Assembly: GCA_031262035.1 (NCBI GenBank)
Contig: JAISIL010000067.1
Span: 1-42,251, forward strand
Direction of reading: 5' to 3'
Source: Spirochaetaceae bacterium
Lineage (GTDB): Bacteria > Spirochaetota > Spirochaetia > Treponematales > Breznakiellaceae
Length of the DNA stretch: 42,251 nucleotides
Positions 1 through 7,531 of this stretch are shown piece by piece; position 1 is the first letter of the stretch; the number at the start of each line of letters is the position of its first letter. A program made the translations under genes and the position numbers. The notes beneath the pieces are model-generated. The model ran no database searches. It was not told the DNA's origin and saw only the letters and a program-made list of their open reading frames with translations.

Positions 1-1769
1 CACTTGATGCACTTCGACTGGTCGATACGGTAGGGGGCCTTCTTCTTGCCGGGCTGTATGTGGCTGTCGTCCAACTGGCTGATGCAGCCTGCCGGGCAGT
101 TCTTGGCGCACATGCCGCAACCAACGCACTTTGCCTCATCAATCTTGAATTGCAACAGATTTTTGCACTTTCCCGCGCGGCATTTGTGTTCTTTTATATG
201 CTCAATATATTCCTCACGGAAATTCTTGATGGTCGAAAGAGTCGGATTCGGCGCTGTCTGCCCCAGGGCGCAGAGCGATGCCTTCTGCATTGCCTTGCTG
301 ATGGCCTCAATTTTATCGAGGTCGTCCATTTCGCCCTTGCCTTCGCAGATTTTGTCGAGAAGGTTGAGCAATTGCCTCGTGCCGATACGGCAGGGAGAAC
401 ATTTTCCGCAGGATTCGTCCACGCAGAAGTCCATGTAGAAGCGGCTGACATCGACAACGCAGTCGTCTTCGTCCATGACAATCATGCCGCCTGAGCCCAT
501 CATTGAACCGTTTTTGGTAAGGCTTTCGTAGTCAATCGGTGTGTCCAGAACGGCATCGGTTAAAATACCGCCCGAAGGCCCGCCTGTTTGCACGCCCTTG
601 AATTTCTTGCCGTTTTTAATCCCGCCGCCAATTTCAAAGATGATTTCGCGGAGAGTTGTCCCCATAGGAACTTCAACAAGGCCTGAATTTTTTACCTTTC
701 CGGTAAGGGCAAATACTTTAGTGCCTTTACTGCCCTCGGTGCCGATTTTTGCAAGCCATGCCCCGCCCTTTGCCGTAATAACCGGGATGTTTGCCAGGGT
801 TTCAACATTGTTGATGATAGTAGGCTTTCCCCACAAACCTTTGTTTGCCGGGAATGGGGGCTTGGGAACGGGCATGCCGCGGTTTCCTTCGACCGATTTA
901 ATCAATGCCGTCTCTTCACCGCAGACAAAGGCCCCGGCGCCGAGGCGGATTTCAATATCAAAATCGAAGCCGCTTCCCAAAATATCCTTACCCAAAAGGC
1001 CGTAGTCCTGGGCCTGTTGCAGGGCAATCTTCAATCTTGCAATGGCAAGAGGATATTCTGCACGGATATAAACGATGCCGTGATGCGCCCCAATAGCCTT
1101 ACCTGCTGTTATCATTCCTTCAATGACGCTGTGGGGATCGCCTTCAATAGTCGAGCGGTCCATATAGGCTCCGGGGTCGCCTTCATCGGCATTGCAGATG
1201 ACATATTTATCGTCTCCAACCGCCTTTCGGCACAAATCCCACTTGAGCCAGGTGGGGAAGCCTGCGCCGCCCCGTCCGCGAAGCCCTGAGGTCTTCACTT
1301 CCTGAATAATCTCCTCAGGCGTCCATTTTTCAAGAACCTTTTCAAGACCGGTGTAGCCGTCGCGGGCAATGTATTCATCAATATTTTCGGGGTCAATAAC
1401 GCCGCAATTACGAAGAACAACGCGCACCTGCTTCTGATAAAACTGAATATCTTCGATAGCAGTGATGTCTTTTTTGACATTTTCTTCTTTATAAAGAAGC
1501 CTTTTAACCTCACGTCCTTTGATAATCTGCTCGGCGATAATCTCTTTGACATCCTCCGGGGTAACGCCTACATAAAAGGACTCCTCGGGAAGAACCTTTA
1601 CAATGGGCCCCTGCTCGCAAAAGCCGAAACAGCCGGTCTGCACGATTTGCACATCGCCTTCAACCTTTTGCGCTGCCGCTTCTTTTTTGAGTTCCTGGTA
1701 AATAGCCCCACCTTTGTTCGATTCACAGGCCGTTCCACCGCAAACCAGTATAAAATGTTTATATGCCAT
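1..1769 (-). CDS. hydB: HydB/NuoF-like hydrogenase/NADH dehydrogenase flavoprotein subunit (3' end cut by window edge)
   Basis: Flavoprotein subunit that would bind NADH and FMN and pass electrons between NADH, ferredoxin and an [FeFe]-hydrogenase. Read from the reverse strand, 589 residues are present. The order is: an N-terminal thioredoxin-like 2Fe-2S domain (CGGTACES near residue 10, then QTGCFGFCEQGP near 45); the NuoF core with the nucleotide-binding glycine run GLRGRGGAGFPTW; the 4Fe-4S motif SCGKCSPCR; and a C-terminal ferredoxin domain with one complete cluster (CVGCGMCAKNCP). The second cluster begins at CIK and leaves the window. The extra N- and C-terminal Fe-S domains are typical of HydB/HndC proteins rather than respiratory NuoF. 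The start at 1769 is preceded by AGGAGAC. It is the last gene seen in a four-gene minus-strand operon; a catalytic hydA gene would be expected just beyond position 1 but is not visible. Confidence 0.9.
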   Translation of the reverse strand, partial: MAYKHFILVCGGTACESNKGGAIYQELKKEAAAQKVEGDVQIVQTGCFGFCEQGPIVKVLPEESFYVGVTPEDVKEIIAEQIIKGREVKRLLYKEENVKKDITAIEDIQFYQKQVRVVLRNCGVIDPENIDEYIARDGYTGLEKVLEKWTPEEIIQEVKTSGLRGRGGAGFPTWLKWDLCRKAVGDDKYVICNADEGDPGAYMDRSTIEGDPHSVIEGMITAGKAIGAHHGIVYIRAEYPLAIARLKIALQQAQDYGLLGKDILGSGFDFDIEIRLGAGAFVCGEETALIKSVEGNRGMPVPKPPFPANKGLWGKPTIINNVETLANIPVITAKGGAWLAKIGTEGSKGTKVFALTGKVKNSGLVEVPMGTTLREIIFEIGGGIKNGKKFKGVQTGGPSGGILTDAVLDTPIDYESLTKNGSMMGSGGMIVMDEDDCVVDVSRFYMDFCVDESCGKCSPCRIGTRQLLNLLDKICEGKGEMDDLDKIEAISKAMQKASLCALGQTAPNPTLSTIKNFREEYIEHIKEHKCRAGKCKNLLQFKIDEAKCVGCGMCAKNCPAGCISQLDDSHIQPGKKKAPYRIDQSKCIK

Positions 1770-1789
1770 GTCTGTCTCCTCTTTTTCCT

Positions 1790-2182
1790 TTAGGCCATAA
1801 TATCGGCTGCAGGGCGGTTCAGGATATGTTGATCAAGGAGTTCATGCGCAACGATGTGTTTTTTCACAATATCCTTTGCTACAGCGGCGTCCACATTGCC
1901 GTAAATGACATTAGGCATTCCCGGACAAATAACTTCAACGGTTGGCTCTGAATGGCACAAACCCATACAGCCTGTCTGGCGGACAACAACCTGGTCAGCA
2001 AGTTTGTTTTCGTCAAGGGCGTTTACAAATGAATCCAGGGTGACCTTGGCTCCGGCTGCGATTCCGCAAGTGCCCATGCCCACAATAACCTGAATGTCCT
2101 TGCCTTCGGCTTCCCGCCGCGCAATGTCGCCTTTTTTGGCGTCCCGCAGCTTGCGAAGGTCTTCCAAACTCATCTTTGCCAT
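1790..2182 (-). CDS. 2Fe-2S thioredoxin-like ferredoxin of the hydrogenase operon
   Basis: A 130-residue protein of the (2Fe-2S) ferredoxin/thioredoxin-like family that accompanies HydB/NuoF-type hydrogenase genes. The four cluster cysteines lie in GMGTCGIAAGA (near residue 39) and in RQTGCMGLCHSEP (near 79), the same C-x(n)-C...C-x3-C pattern as at the N terminus of the neighbouring HydB-like protein. It probably relays electrons within the complex. AGAGGAGAT lies before the ATG at 2182. The gene sits 20 bases upstream of the HydB-like gene and 35 bases after the HATPase gene, so it belongs to the same transcript. Confidence 0.85.
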   Translation of the reverse strand: MAKMSLEDLRKLRDAKKGDIARREAEGKDIQVIVGMGTCGIAAGAKVTLDSFVNALDENKLADQVVVRQTGCMGLCHSEPTVEVICPGMPNVIYGNVDAAVAKDIVKKHIVAHELLDQHILNRPAADIMA

Positions 2183-2217
2183 AATTTATCTCCTCTTTGG
2201 GCACCCAAACGATGCCC

Positions 2218-2778
2218 CTACTCTTCTTCTAAACCTTGTAGATATTGCCCTAAGAGGGCTAGGGAACCGGCATCTTCAAGGCTGCCGATTGCATCAACAA
2301 TTTCACTTTTCCGGACTGTGTAGTCAAGATTCCGCTTACTATCCCGGCAAATCCGTCGAAGAACTATTTCGCCCGGCCCCTGGAAAAGCAAAACGGAACG
2401 GAACATGCCGGGAATGTCGCCGACAGGAGGCGTATCAATATTATTCAAGTCGAACCAGGCAGTCACTGTAGTGCCCTTTCCCGGTTCCGACTTGACCTCT
2501 GTTCCGCCACCCGACTGCTCGGCAGTCTGAATGAGAAAAGGAACCCCAAGGCCGATTTTACGCAAAGGATGCTTCACTCCGTCGGTAAAAAAGGGGTCTT
2601 TGGCCTTTTCCAGTTCATCAGCGTTCATTCCCTTGCCGTTATCGCTAACAGTAAAGCGGAATTCCGCCTTTCCTGTATCATCTCTTAACTCTGACACTGA
2701 CAAATCTACTTGGGAAGCACCGCTTTCGATACCGTTTTGAGTAATATCTGCAACTAAATCTGCCAGTGTCCAATGCAT
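2218..2778 (-). CDS. GHKL (HATPase_c) ATP-binding protein in hydrogenase operon
   Basis: A 186-residue stand-alone GHKL ATPase domain. It has the N box (DITQNGIESGA, residues about 10-20), the G1 box DNGKGM and the G2 region GLGVPFL, followed by a C-terminal tail of about 70 residues. There is no dimerisation/phosphoacceptor histidine domain or sensor domain, so it is not a complete histidine kinase. Genes of this type recur between the NuoE-like and ferredoxin-like genes of bacterial HydABC loci; their role is not established, and regulation or assembly are the usual suggestions. The ATG follows the stop of the upstream NuoE-like gene after only two bases, so translation is probably coupled. 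Confidence 0.85.
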   Translation of the reverse strand: MHWTLADLVADITQNGIESGASQVDLSVSELRDDTGKAEFRFTVSDNGKGMNADELEKAKDPFFTDGVKHPLRKIGLGVPFLIQTAEQSGGGTEVKSEPGKGTTVTAWFDLNNIDTPPVGDIPGMFRSVLLFQGPGEIVLRRICRDSKRNLDYTVRKSEIVDAIGSLEDAGSLALLGQYLQGLEEE

Positions 2779-2780
2779 AA

Positions 2781-3251
2781 CTACTTTCTGTATATATCAA
2801 AAATGCCGGGGAGTTGTGCTTTGGTGAGTTTACCGTAAGTATCGGTAACTTCGCCTGTAGAAACCGTCATTACCGGCGCCAGGCCGCAACAACCTACACA
2901 GCGAACCGGGTCAATCGAAAAAAGGCCGTCCTGGGTTACTTCCCCGACCTTTATCCCTAATATCTTCTGTGATTCATCAAGAAGGTCCTGCCCGCCTTTC
3001 AGATAGCAGGCGGTGCCAAGGCACACGGAAATTTTGTGCTTACCGGGCTTGGTTGTCTTAAAGAAATGGTAAAAAGTGATTACCCCGTAAATTCTTGAAA
3101 GCGGTATGCCGGTAATTCCTGACAATTCTGTTGCCGCTTCTTTGGAAATGTAGCCAAATGTTTCCTGCGTTTTGTGCAAAATCATAATGAGGCTGCCGGG
3201 TTTGGCCTTCCATTCTTCAATGTAATCTTTTAATTCCTGCGGAAAATCCAT
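2781..3251 (-). CDS. hydC: HydC/NuoE-like 2Fe-2S subunit
   Basis: A 156-residue NuoE/HydC-family subunit with the thioredoxin-fold 2Fe-2S site. The ligands are in SVCLGTACYLKGG and DPVRCVGCCGLAPV, with typical spacing. The N-terminal helical part (DFPQELKDYIEEW...) and the segment IYGVITFYHFF are diagnostic. It transfers electrons in the HydABC-type complex. I chose the ATG at 3251, with AGAGGAGAG just upstream; a TTG 21 bases earlier would start inside that ribosome-binding site. It is the first gene of the operon and is divergent from lysA. Confidence 0.9.
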   Translation of the reverse strand: MDFPQELKDYIEEWKAKPGSLIMILHKTQETFGYISKEAATELSGITGIPLSRIYGVITFYHFFKTTKPGKHKISVCLGTACYLKGGQDLLDESQKILGIKVGEVTQDGLFSIDPVRCVGCCGLAPVMTVSTGEVTDTYGKLTKAQLPGIFDIYRK

Positions 3252-3273
3252 GATTAACTCTCCTCTGTCCAAT

Positions 3274-3302
3274 AGTATATAATATTATTCTAAATTTGAC
3301 AA
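3274..3302 (-). promoter_or_regulatory. Sigma-70-type promoter of the hydrogenase operon
   Basis: On the minus strand, TTGTCA (3302-3297) and TATACT (3279-3274) are separated by 17 bases. The start point would be about 7 bases further, leaving a leader of roughly 15-20 bases with AGAGGAGAG before the ATG at 3251. It lies back to back with the lysA promoter. Confidence 0.7.
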
Positions 3303-3334
3303 GCCTGTCCAAAAAAAAATGTAAAAAAATTGTA

Positions 3335-3363
3335 TTGCATAAATATTTATTTTGTGTTATATA
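3335..3363 (+). promoter_or_regulatory. lysA promoter, predicted leaderless start
   Basis: TTGCAT (3335-3340), 17 bases, TATATA (3358-3363). The lysA ATG is 8 bases after the -10 box and there is no ribosome-binding site, so transcription and translation probably start at the same place. Confidence 0.6.
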
Positions 3364-3370
3364 TTTTTGT

Positions 3371-4675
3371 ATGAATACTACAAATAGCAAGAGTTTCCCT
3401 TTAAGCAAGAAAGATGTTGAACTGCTCAGCGAGAAATACCCGACTCCCTTCTATCTTTACGATGAGGCGGCGATTCGGGCTAATGCGCGGCGCTTAAAAG
3501 AAGCTTTCTCGGTGTTTCCGGCCATCGAAAATGAGCCCGGCTACATAGAACACTTTGCCGTGAAGGCCCTGCCTAACCCGGCTATACTGAAGATTTTGGC
3601 AGATGAGGGCTTTGGGGCTGATTGTTCCAGCCTTCCGGAGTTGCTTTTGGCAGATATGGCGGGGATTAAGGGCGAGAAGATTATGCTTACCTCGAATGAG
3701 ACGCCCGCGGAGGAATACAAGAAGGCTTTTGAGTTGGGGGCGATTATAAATCTTGATGATATTTCACATATTGAGTTTTTGGAGAAGGCGTTAATTTCTC
3801 ACGGAGACACGGAGACACGGAGGGGATCATTGCTTCCTTCTATTATATGCGTGCGTTACAATCCGGGGCCGTTGAAAGGTGGGAATGCGATTATTGGGAA
3901 GCCGGAGGAGGCGAAGTATGGGCTTACCAGGGAGCAGGTCTTTGAGGCTTACCGGATTTTGCAGGCAAAAGGAGTGAAACGATTTGGCCTCCACTGTATG
4001 GTTGCCAGTAATGAACTTAATATTGACTATCATTTTGAAACGGCGCTGATTCTGTTCGAGTTGGCAGCCGAGGTGAAGGAGCGGCTTGGTATCAGCCTTG
4101 AATTTATCAACCTCGGTGGTGGTGTGGGTATTCCCTACCGGCCCGAAGATACCGCCATAGACTGGAAGGAACTGGCACAGGGGATTAAGAAATTATATGA
4201 TGATATATGGGGTGCAGCAGGTCTTAACAGCATTCAATTGCGCACCGAATATGGCCGCCCTATTACCGGCCCGTATGGTTGGCTCGTAACCAAGGCCATT
4301 CATCACAAAGACATTTACCGAAAATACATCGGAGTAGACGCTACCATGGCCGACCTGATGCGCCCTGCTTTATATGGGGCATATCACCACATTACTGTGT
4401 TGGGAAAGGAAGACGCCCCATTAACAGAAACCTACGATGTGGTTGGCAGCCTTTGTGAAAACAATGACAAGTTTGCTATTCGGCGACCTTTGCCCAAAAT
4501 AGATGAGGGCGATATTCTCGCCATCCACGATGCCGGCGCACACGGCCGTGCAATGGGCTTTAACTACAACGGCAAACTGAGGTGCGGGGAATTGTTGTTA
4601 AAGACTGATGGCAGTGTTGAGATGATTCGGCGGCGAGAAACCGTCGAGGATTATTTTGCTACATTGAAGATATAA
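3371..4675 (+). CDS. lysA: Diaminopimelate decarboxylase
   Basis: Catalyses the last step of lysine synthesis, meso-diaminopimelate to L-lysine plus CO2, with pyridoxal phosphate. A 434-residue fold-type III PLP decarboxylase: the PLP lysine is in HFAVKALPNP (K65), HCMV follows mid-protein, a glycine-rich phosphate site lies in FINLGGGVGIPYR, a second-domain substrate site in EYGRPITGPYG, and the catalytic cysteine in SLCENNDKF. An in-frame start further upstream (3296) lies in the promoter region; the ATG at 3371 is preferred because homology begins near it and the promoter ends there. An odd stretch near residues 143-152 (SHGDTETRRGS) is encoded by a small tandem repeat and looks like an insertion. 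dapL, encoding the preceding pathway enzyme, is next. Confidence 0.92.
   Translation: MNTTNSKSFPLSKKDVELLSEKYPTPFYLYDEAAIRANARRLKEAFSVFPAIENEPGYIEHFAVKALPNPAILKILADEGFGADCSSLPELLLADMAGIKGEKIMLTSNETPAEEYKKAFELGAIINLDDISHIEFLEKALISHGDTETRRGSLLPSIICVRYNPGPLKGGNAIIGKPEEAKYGLTREQVFEAYRILQAKGVKRFGLHCMVASNELNIDYHFETALILFELAAEVKERLGISLEFINLGGGVGIPYRPEDTAIDWKELAQGIKKLYDDIWGAAGLNSIQLRTEYGRPITGPYGWLVTKAIHHKDIYRKYIGVDATMADLMRPALYGAYHHITVLGKEDAPLTETYDVVGSLCENNDKFAIRRPLPKIDEGDILAIHDAGAHGRAMGFNYNGKLRCGELLLKTDGSVEMIRRRETVEDYFATLKI
3798..3823 (+). repeat. ACGGAGAC short tandem repeat inside lysA
   Basis: Unit ACGGAGAC occurs 2.75 times from 3801, preceded by CTC. It reads in frame as HGDTETRR within LysA, between two well-conserved blocks. 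Similar GACACGGAG strings are often found as dispersed repeats in bacterial genomes, so this may be a captured repeat rather than ancestral coding sequence. Confidence 0.6.
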
Positions 4676-4676
4676 A

Positions 4677-4808
4677 TTAACCGCGAACCTCGCGAACGAC
4701 GCGAACGGGTTTCGACCCTTCGACAGGCTCAGGGACCGCAGGTTCAACCCCCGGTGGTCGAGCGTGTCGAGACCACAAGTTCGCGTGGTTGGCGTGGTTC
4801 GCGGTTAA
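4677..4808. repeat. 132-bp palindromic element with 13-bp terminal inverted repeats (family A, copy 1)
   Basis: Ends TTAACCGCGAACC (4677-4689) and GGTTCGCGGTTAA (4796-4808) are perfect inverted repeats. Inside are CCCTTCGACAGGCTCAGGG (4716-4734) and GGTGGTCGAGCGTGTCGAGACCAC-type sequence (4753-4776), each a smaller inverted repeat. It fills the lysA-dapL gap, ends six bases before the dapL ribosome-binding site, and could act as a terminator or mRNA stabiliser. Relatives are at 30642-30714, 35703-35777 and 39165-39214. Confidence 0.85.
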
Positions 4809-4824
4809 TAATTTAGGAGTTATT

Positions 4825-6024
4825 ATGACACGCAACAAAAACATGGCGGCCCTGAAAGCGGGTTATCTTTTCCCGGAGGTGGCGCGCAGGAGGCGGGCAT
4901 TTGCTGAGGCCCATCCTGATGCACATATTATCAGCCTGGGTGTAGGTAACACCACTGAGCCCTTACCCAAGACCATCACCAAGGGGCTGGTTGACGGGGC
5001 TGCACGGCTTGGCACCATGGAAGGTTATGTCGGTTATACCGATGAAGGTTTTATCGAACTTCGCCAAAAAATAAGCGAAGTCTATTATAAAGGGCAGTTT
5101 TCCGCTGACGAGATTTTTGTTTCCGATGGGGCAAAGTGCGATATAGGCCGCCTGCAAATTTTGTTTGGTAGTGCTGTTTCTATTGCCGTGCAGGACCCCT
5201 CATACCCGGTGTATGTAGACGGTTCTATTATCATGGGCGTTCAAAACATCAGCTTTTTGCCCTGCACAGCGAAAAACAATTATTTTCCCGACCTTTCTGC
5301 TATACCGGCAAACAGCCTGGTCTATTTCTGCTCACCGAATAACCCGACCGGAGCGGTCGCAACAAAAGAACAATTGAAGGCGCTGGTCGATACGGCTCGT
5401 GCCAAAGGCTGTATCATTATTTTTGATGCAGCCTACTCCTGCTTCATTCGCGATGCAAGTTTACCAAAAAGCATTTTCGAAATAGAGGGGGCAAAGGAAT
5501 GTGCCATTGAGGTGCAGTCATTCTCCAAGCCGGCCGGGTTTACCGGCGTTCGCTTGGGCTGGACGGTTGTGCCAAAAGAACTGCGGTATACGGTGGTTTC
5601 GACAGGCTCAACCACCGAGACCACCGGGGCTACCGTCCATTCCGACTGGAACCGGATTATGGGGACCTTGTTTAACGGCGCTTCGAATATAGCACAGTGG
5701 GGCGGGCTTGCGGCCTTAAGCAGCGAAGGACAGGCCGAAATGAAGGGCCTCTGTGATTATTACCTGGGGAATGCAGCCATCATTCGCAGCACCCTTGAAA
5801 CGAAAGGCATTCAATGTATTGGTGGGGATAACGCACCTTATGTCTGGGCCAAATTCCCCGGCCGTGACTCCTGGGATGTCTTCAATGAAATATTGGAAAA
5901 ATGCCAGGTAGTTACCACCCCCGGCGCCGGTTTTGGGCCTGCAGGTGAAGGCTATATCAGATTCAGCGCATTTGGACATAGAAAGGATGTTGAAGAAGCC
6001 TGTAAGCGTTTAGGATGCTTTTAA
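4825..6024 (+). CDS. dapL: LL-diaminopimelate aminotransferase
   Basis: Converts tetrahydrodipicolinate directly to LL-diaminopimelate using glutamate, the one-step route used by spirochaetes, chlamydiae and plants. 399 residues, fold-type I PLP enzyme: the aspartate/asparagine sites are in YFCSPNNPTGA and IIFDAAY, the PLP lysine in QSFSKPAGFTGVRLGWT (K235), and the C-terminal RFSAFG motif holds the carboxylate-binding arginine. AGGAG (4815-4819) precedes ATG 4825; an upstream in-frame ATG at 4789 lies inside the palindromic element and is not used. Residues about 256-268 (TVVSTGSTTETTG) replace a short loop seen in family members and are encoded by a copy of the same repeat family found upstream, so the protein carries a repeat-derived insertion. 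Confidence 0.93.
   Translation: MTRNKNMAALKAGYLFPEVARRRRAFAEAHPDAHIISLGVGNTTEPLPKTITKGLVDGAARLGTMEGYVGYTDEGFIELRQKISEVYYKGQFSADEIFVSDGAKCDIGRLQILFGSAVSIAVQDPSYPVYVDGSIIMGVQNISFLPCTAKNNYFPDLSAIPANSLVYFCSPNNPTGAVATKEQLKALVDTARAKGCIIIFDAAYSCFIRDASLPKSIFEIEGAKECAIEVQSFSKPAGFTGVRLGWTVVPKELRYTVVSTGSTTETTGATVHSDWNRIMGTLFNGASNIAQWGGLAALSSEGQAEMKGLCDYYLGNAAIIRSTLETKGIQCIGGDNAPYVWAKFPGRDSWDVFNEILEKCQVVTTPGAGFGPAGEGYIRFSAFGHRKDVEEACKRLGCF
5592..5625 (+). repeat. Family-A-type palindrome inside dapL
   Basis: GGTGGTT (5592-5598) and AACCACC (5610-5616) form a 7-bp stem around TCGACAGGCTC, the same core seen in the intergenic element at 4720-4731. A further GAGACCACC follows, as in that element. It is read in frame as part of DapL. 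Confidence 0.75.
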
Positions 6025-6084
6025 TATCTTTATTATAATAGCCTTTGATTAAGTAATAAAAAATTTATACTAGTCTATAAAAAG

Positions 6085-6119
6085 TGTTAAGTTCACACCT
6101 TGGAATGACTATCTATTTA
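6085..6119 (+). promoter_or_regulatory. Regulon promoter copy 1 (TGTTAAGT-N16-CTATCTATTTA)
   Basis: TGTTAAGT at 6085-6092 and CTATCTATTTA at 6109-6119, separated by 16 bases and preceded by AAAAAG. It drives the CARF-like/sigma operon; GAAGGA follows before ATG 6133. Three other copies (7471, 9623, 20110) have identical spacing. Confidence 0.75.
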
Positions 6120-6132
6120 AGAAGGAACAAAA

Positions 6133-6747
6133 ATGAAAACTGTGATTGTAACAATGCCGATGAAGGAGCGGCTTTATCGCTTCAAGTATCCGGTCGTGGG
6201 AAATGCCTCTATTGAATATGACGGCGAGGTCAGTTTCCCCGTTAATGGGCTGCTTGCCCGGACACTGGAGCGCGGCGAGGAAGTGAAGATTATCTACATT
6301 ATCACCAAAGGCGGCGACAACAAGGGCGGTGAACATACAAGGGCTTTTCGGCAGGAACTGGATGAAATCAACAAGAACATCGGCGCCCGCTTTAGCGAAG
6401 AAACTATCGAACTGGAATTTGATCCCAAAAAAGATGAGTTCAAAAAACTCCTCTATAGTCTGATAGAAAAAATTGGGGAGGACGCCCAGATTATTGCCGA
6501 TATTACCTTTGGCTCAAAGCCCTTCCCTTTCACCCTGCTTTGTGCGCTAAACTATGCAGAAAATTTCCACAATGCAGATCTGCTCTACATCGTCTACGGT
6601 AAAGTTGATTGGATAGACGGCGAGCCTACAAACCCGAAATTTTATGACATAACTTCAAACTACTACTTACAAAAACTAATCGGTTCTTTGGAAGGGCGTT
6701 CGCTTGAAATAGCAGACGCCCTGCTGGAAAGTTTTTTTGAAGAGTAA
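6133..6747 (+). CDS. CARF-like (CRISPR-associated Rossmann-fold type) protein
   Basis: A 204-residue soluble protein. Its N terminus (MKTVIVTMPMKE) and the strand EEVKIIYIITKGG look like the first strands of a Rossmann fold. The segment ADITFGSKPFPFTLLCAL (near residues 120-137) matches the D-x-T-x-G-x-(K/R)-x-x-P signature of CARF/Csx-type domains, which bind cyclic oligonucleotides or similar signals. No effector domain (HEPN, nuclease or HTH) is visible in it. The stop is six bases before the sigma-factor gene, so the two are co-transcribed and probably coupled. I infer a ligand-sensing partner of that sigma factor. The CARF assignment is by motif only; a different Rossmann-like sensor is possible. 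Confidence 0.55.
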   Translation: MKTVIVTMPMKERLYRFKYPVVGNASIEYDGEVSFPVNGLLARTLERGEEVKIIYIITKGGDNKGGEHTRAFRQELDEINKNIGARFSEETIELEFDPKKDEFKKLLYSLIEKIGEDAQIIADITFGSKPFPFTLLCALNYAENFHNADLLYIVYGKVDWIDGEPTNPKFYDITSNYYLQKLIGSLEGRSLEIADALLESFFEE

Positions 6748-6753
6748 AATTGG

Positions 6754-7476
6754 ATGAATAAAAATAAAACTATTAACGACACTATACAAGCGTTGAATAC
6801 ATCGCCCTATTTCTCTCTATTTGGAGAGAACATGGAAAGTGCACGGCAGGTGGCATGGTCAAAACTATGTCAAGATTGCTATCATTATGCAGAAATTATT
6901 GCTAACAAATTTAAACACCAGCGACATGCACTTGAAACACTGGATGATGAATCTGGCGGGAAATTGATTGACGAGGTGTATGAAATAATCAGAAAATGTC
7001 TTACGCCAGGATATTATAAACCGGAACGCGGTGTGCCTTTTTCTGCTTATTTCTATCAGTGTATTCGAAACGCAATTTCCCGAGCATGGCGGAGAAGCAG
7101 CAGGGTGAAGAACATGTTTTCTGAACAACACACAAAACTGAGTGCAGATGAGAAGGAAGAAATAGAGGAAGAGATGCGTGCTATTGATAAAGCATTTTGC
7201 AGTATGCAAGAACGGGTAAAGCCGTTTCGCAGTGCTTTACTTACTGTTCATCTCTATTCAGTGTTAGTGCTACTAGATATGGATGCTTCAAATAAGAAAT
7301 ATACTTTTGTTGATTATGGTATACTCGAAAATATTCGGAAAACAGGAAGAAAAAGAAGTCAGAGAGATATTGCAAAGATATTTGGTAAACACGAAGCGGC
7401 TGCAAGCCGTTCATTAACACAGGTGTTGGATTTAGCAAAAAAAGTGTATAAAAAAAATCTTAACGAAAAGTGTTAA
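6754..7476 (+). CDS. Sigma-70-family RNA polymerase sigma factor, probable regulon activator
   Basis: A 240-residue protein with the two features of small sigma-70-family factors. One is a region-2-like segment (GYYKPERGVPFSAYFYQCIRNAISRAWRR, residues about 89-115, here split by description: aromatic and basic residues suited to -10 melting). The other is a C-terminal helix-turn-helix (RSQRDIAKIFGKHEAAASRS, about 201-221) resembling region 4. It is longer than ordinary ECF factors and divergent; no anti-sigma gene with membrane segments is adjacent. It shares an operon with the CARF-like gene and is preceded by conserved promoter copy 1, while its stop codon lies inside the -35 box of copy 2. 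I infer that it recognises this promoter. The family assignment is moderately sure; the regulon link is inference. Confidence 0.65.
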   Translation: MNKNKTINDTIQALNTSPYFSLFGENMESARQVAWSKLCQDCYHYAEIIANKFKHQRHALETLDDESGGKLIDEVYEIIRKCLTPGYYKPERGVPFSAYFYQCIRNAISRAWRRSSRVKNMFSEQHTKLSADEKEEIEEEMRAIDKAFCSMQERVKPFRSALLTVHLYSVLVLLDMDASNKKYTFVDYGILENIRKTGRKRSQRDIAKIFGKHEAAASRSLTQVLDLAKKVYKKNLNEKC

Positions 7477-7505
7477 GTTTTCGGTTGCTACATACTATTT
7501 ATAGA
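7471..7505 (+). promoter_or_regulatory. Regulon promoter copy 2
   Basis: TGTTAAGT (7471-7478), 16 bases, CTATTTATAGA (7495-7505), preceded by GAAAAG. The TGTTAA also encodes the last Cys and stop of the sigma gene. A ribosome-binding site AGAGAGG (7519-7525) follows, before ATG 7532. Confidence 0.7.
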
Positions 7506-7531
7506 TAAATCCATTACAAGAGAGGTATCTT

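Noticed and set aside
46-1552. Several open frames on the plus strand and out-of-frame minus strand (for example 46-438, 541-1005, 1295-1552)
   Set aside because: They lie inside the HydB/NuoF-like reading frame, which is intact and carries all cluster motifs; the others are shadows of a high-GC third-position gene.
3303-3370. Lysine riboswitch upstream of lysA
   Set aside because: The promoter ends about 7 bases before the ATG and leaves no room for a leader.
5433-5692. Frames antisense or parallel to dapL, with VVEPVETTV-type repeats
   Set aside because: They arise from the palindrome inside dapL and have no ribosome-binding site or codon support.
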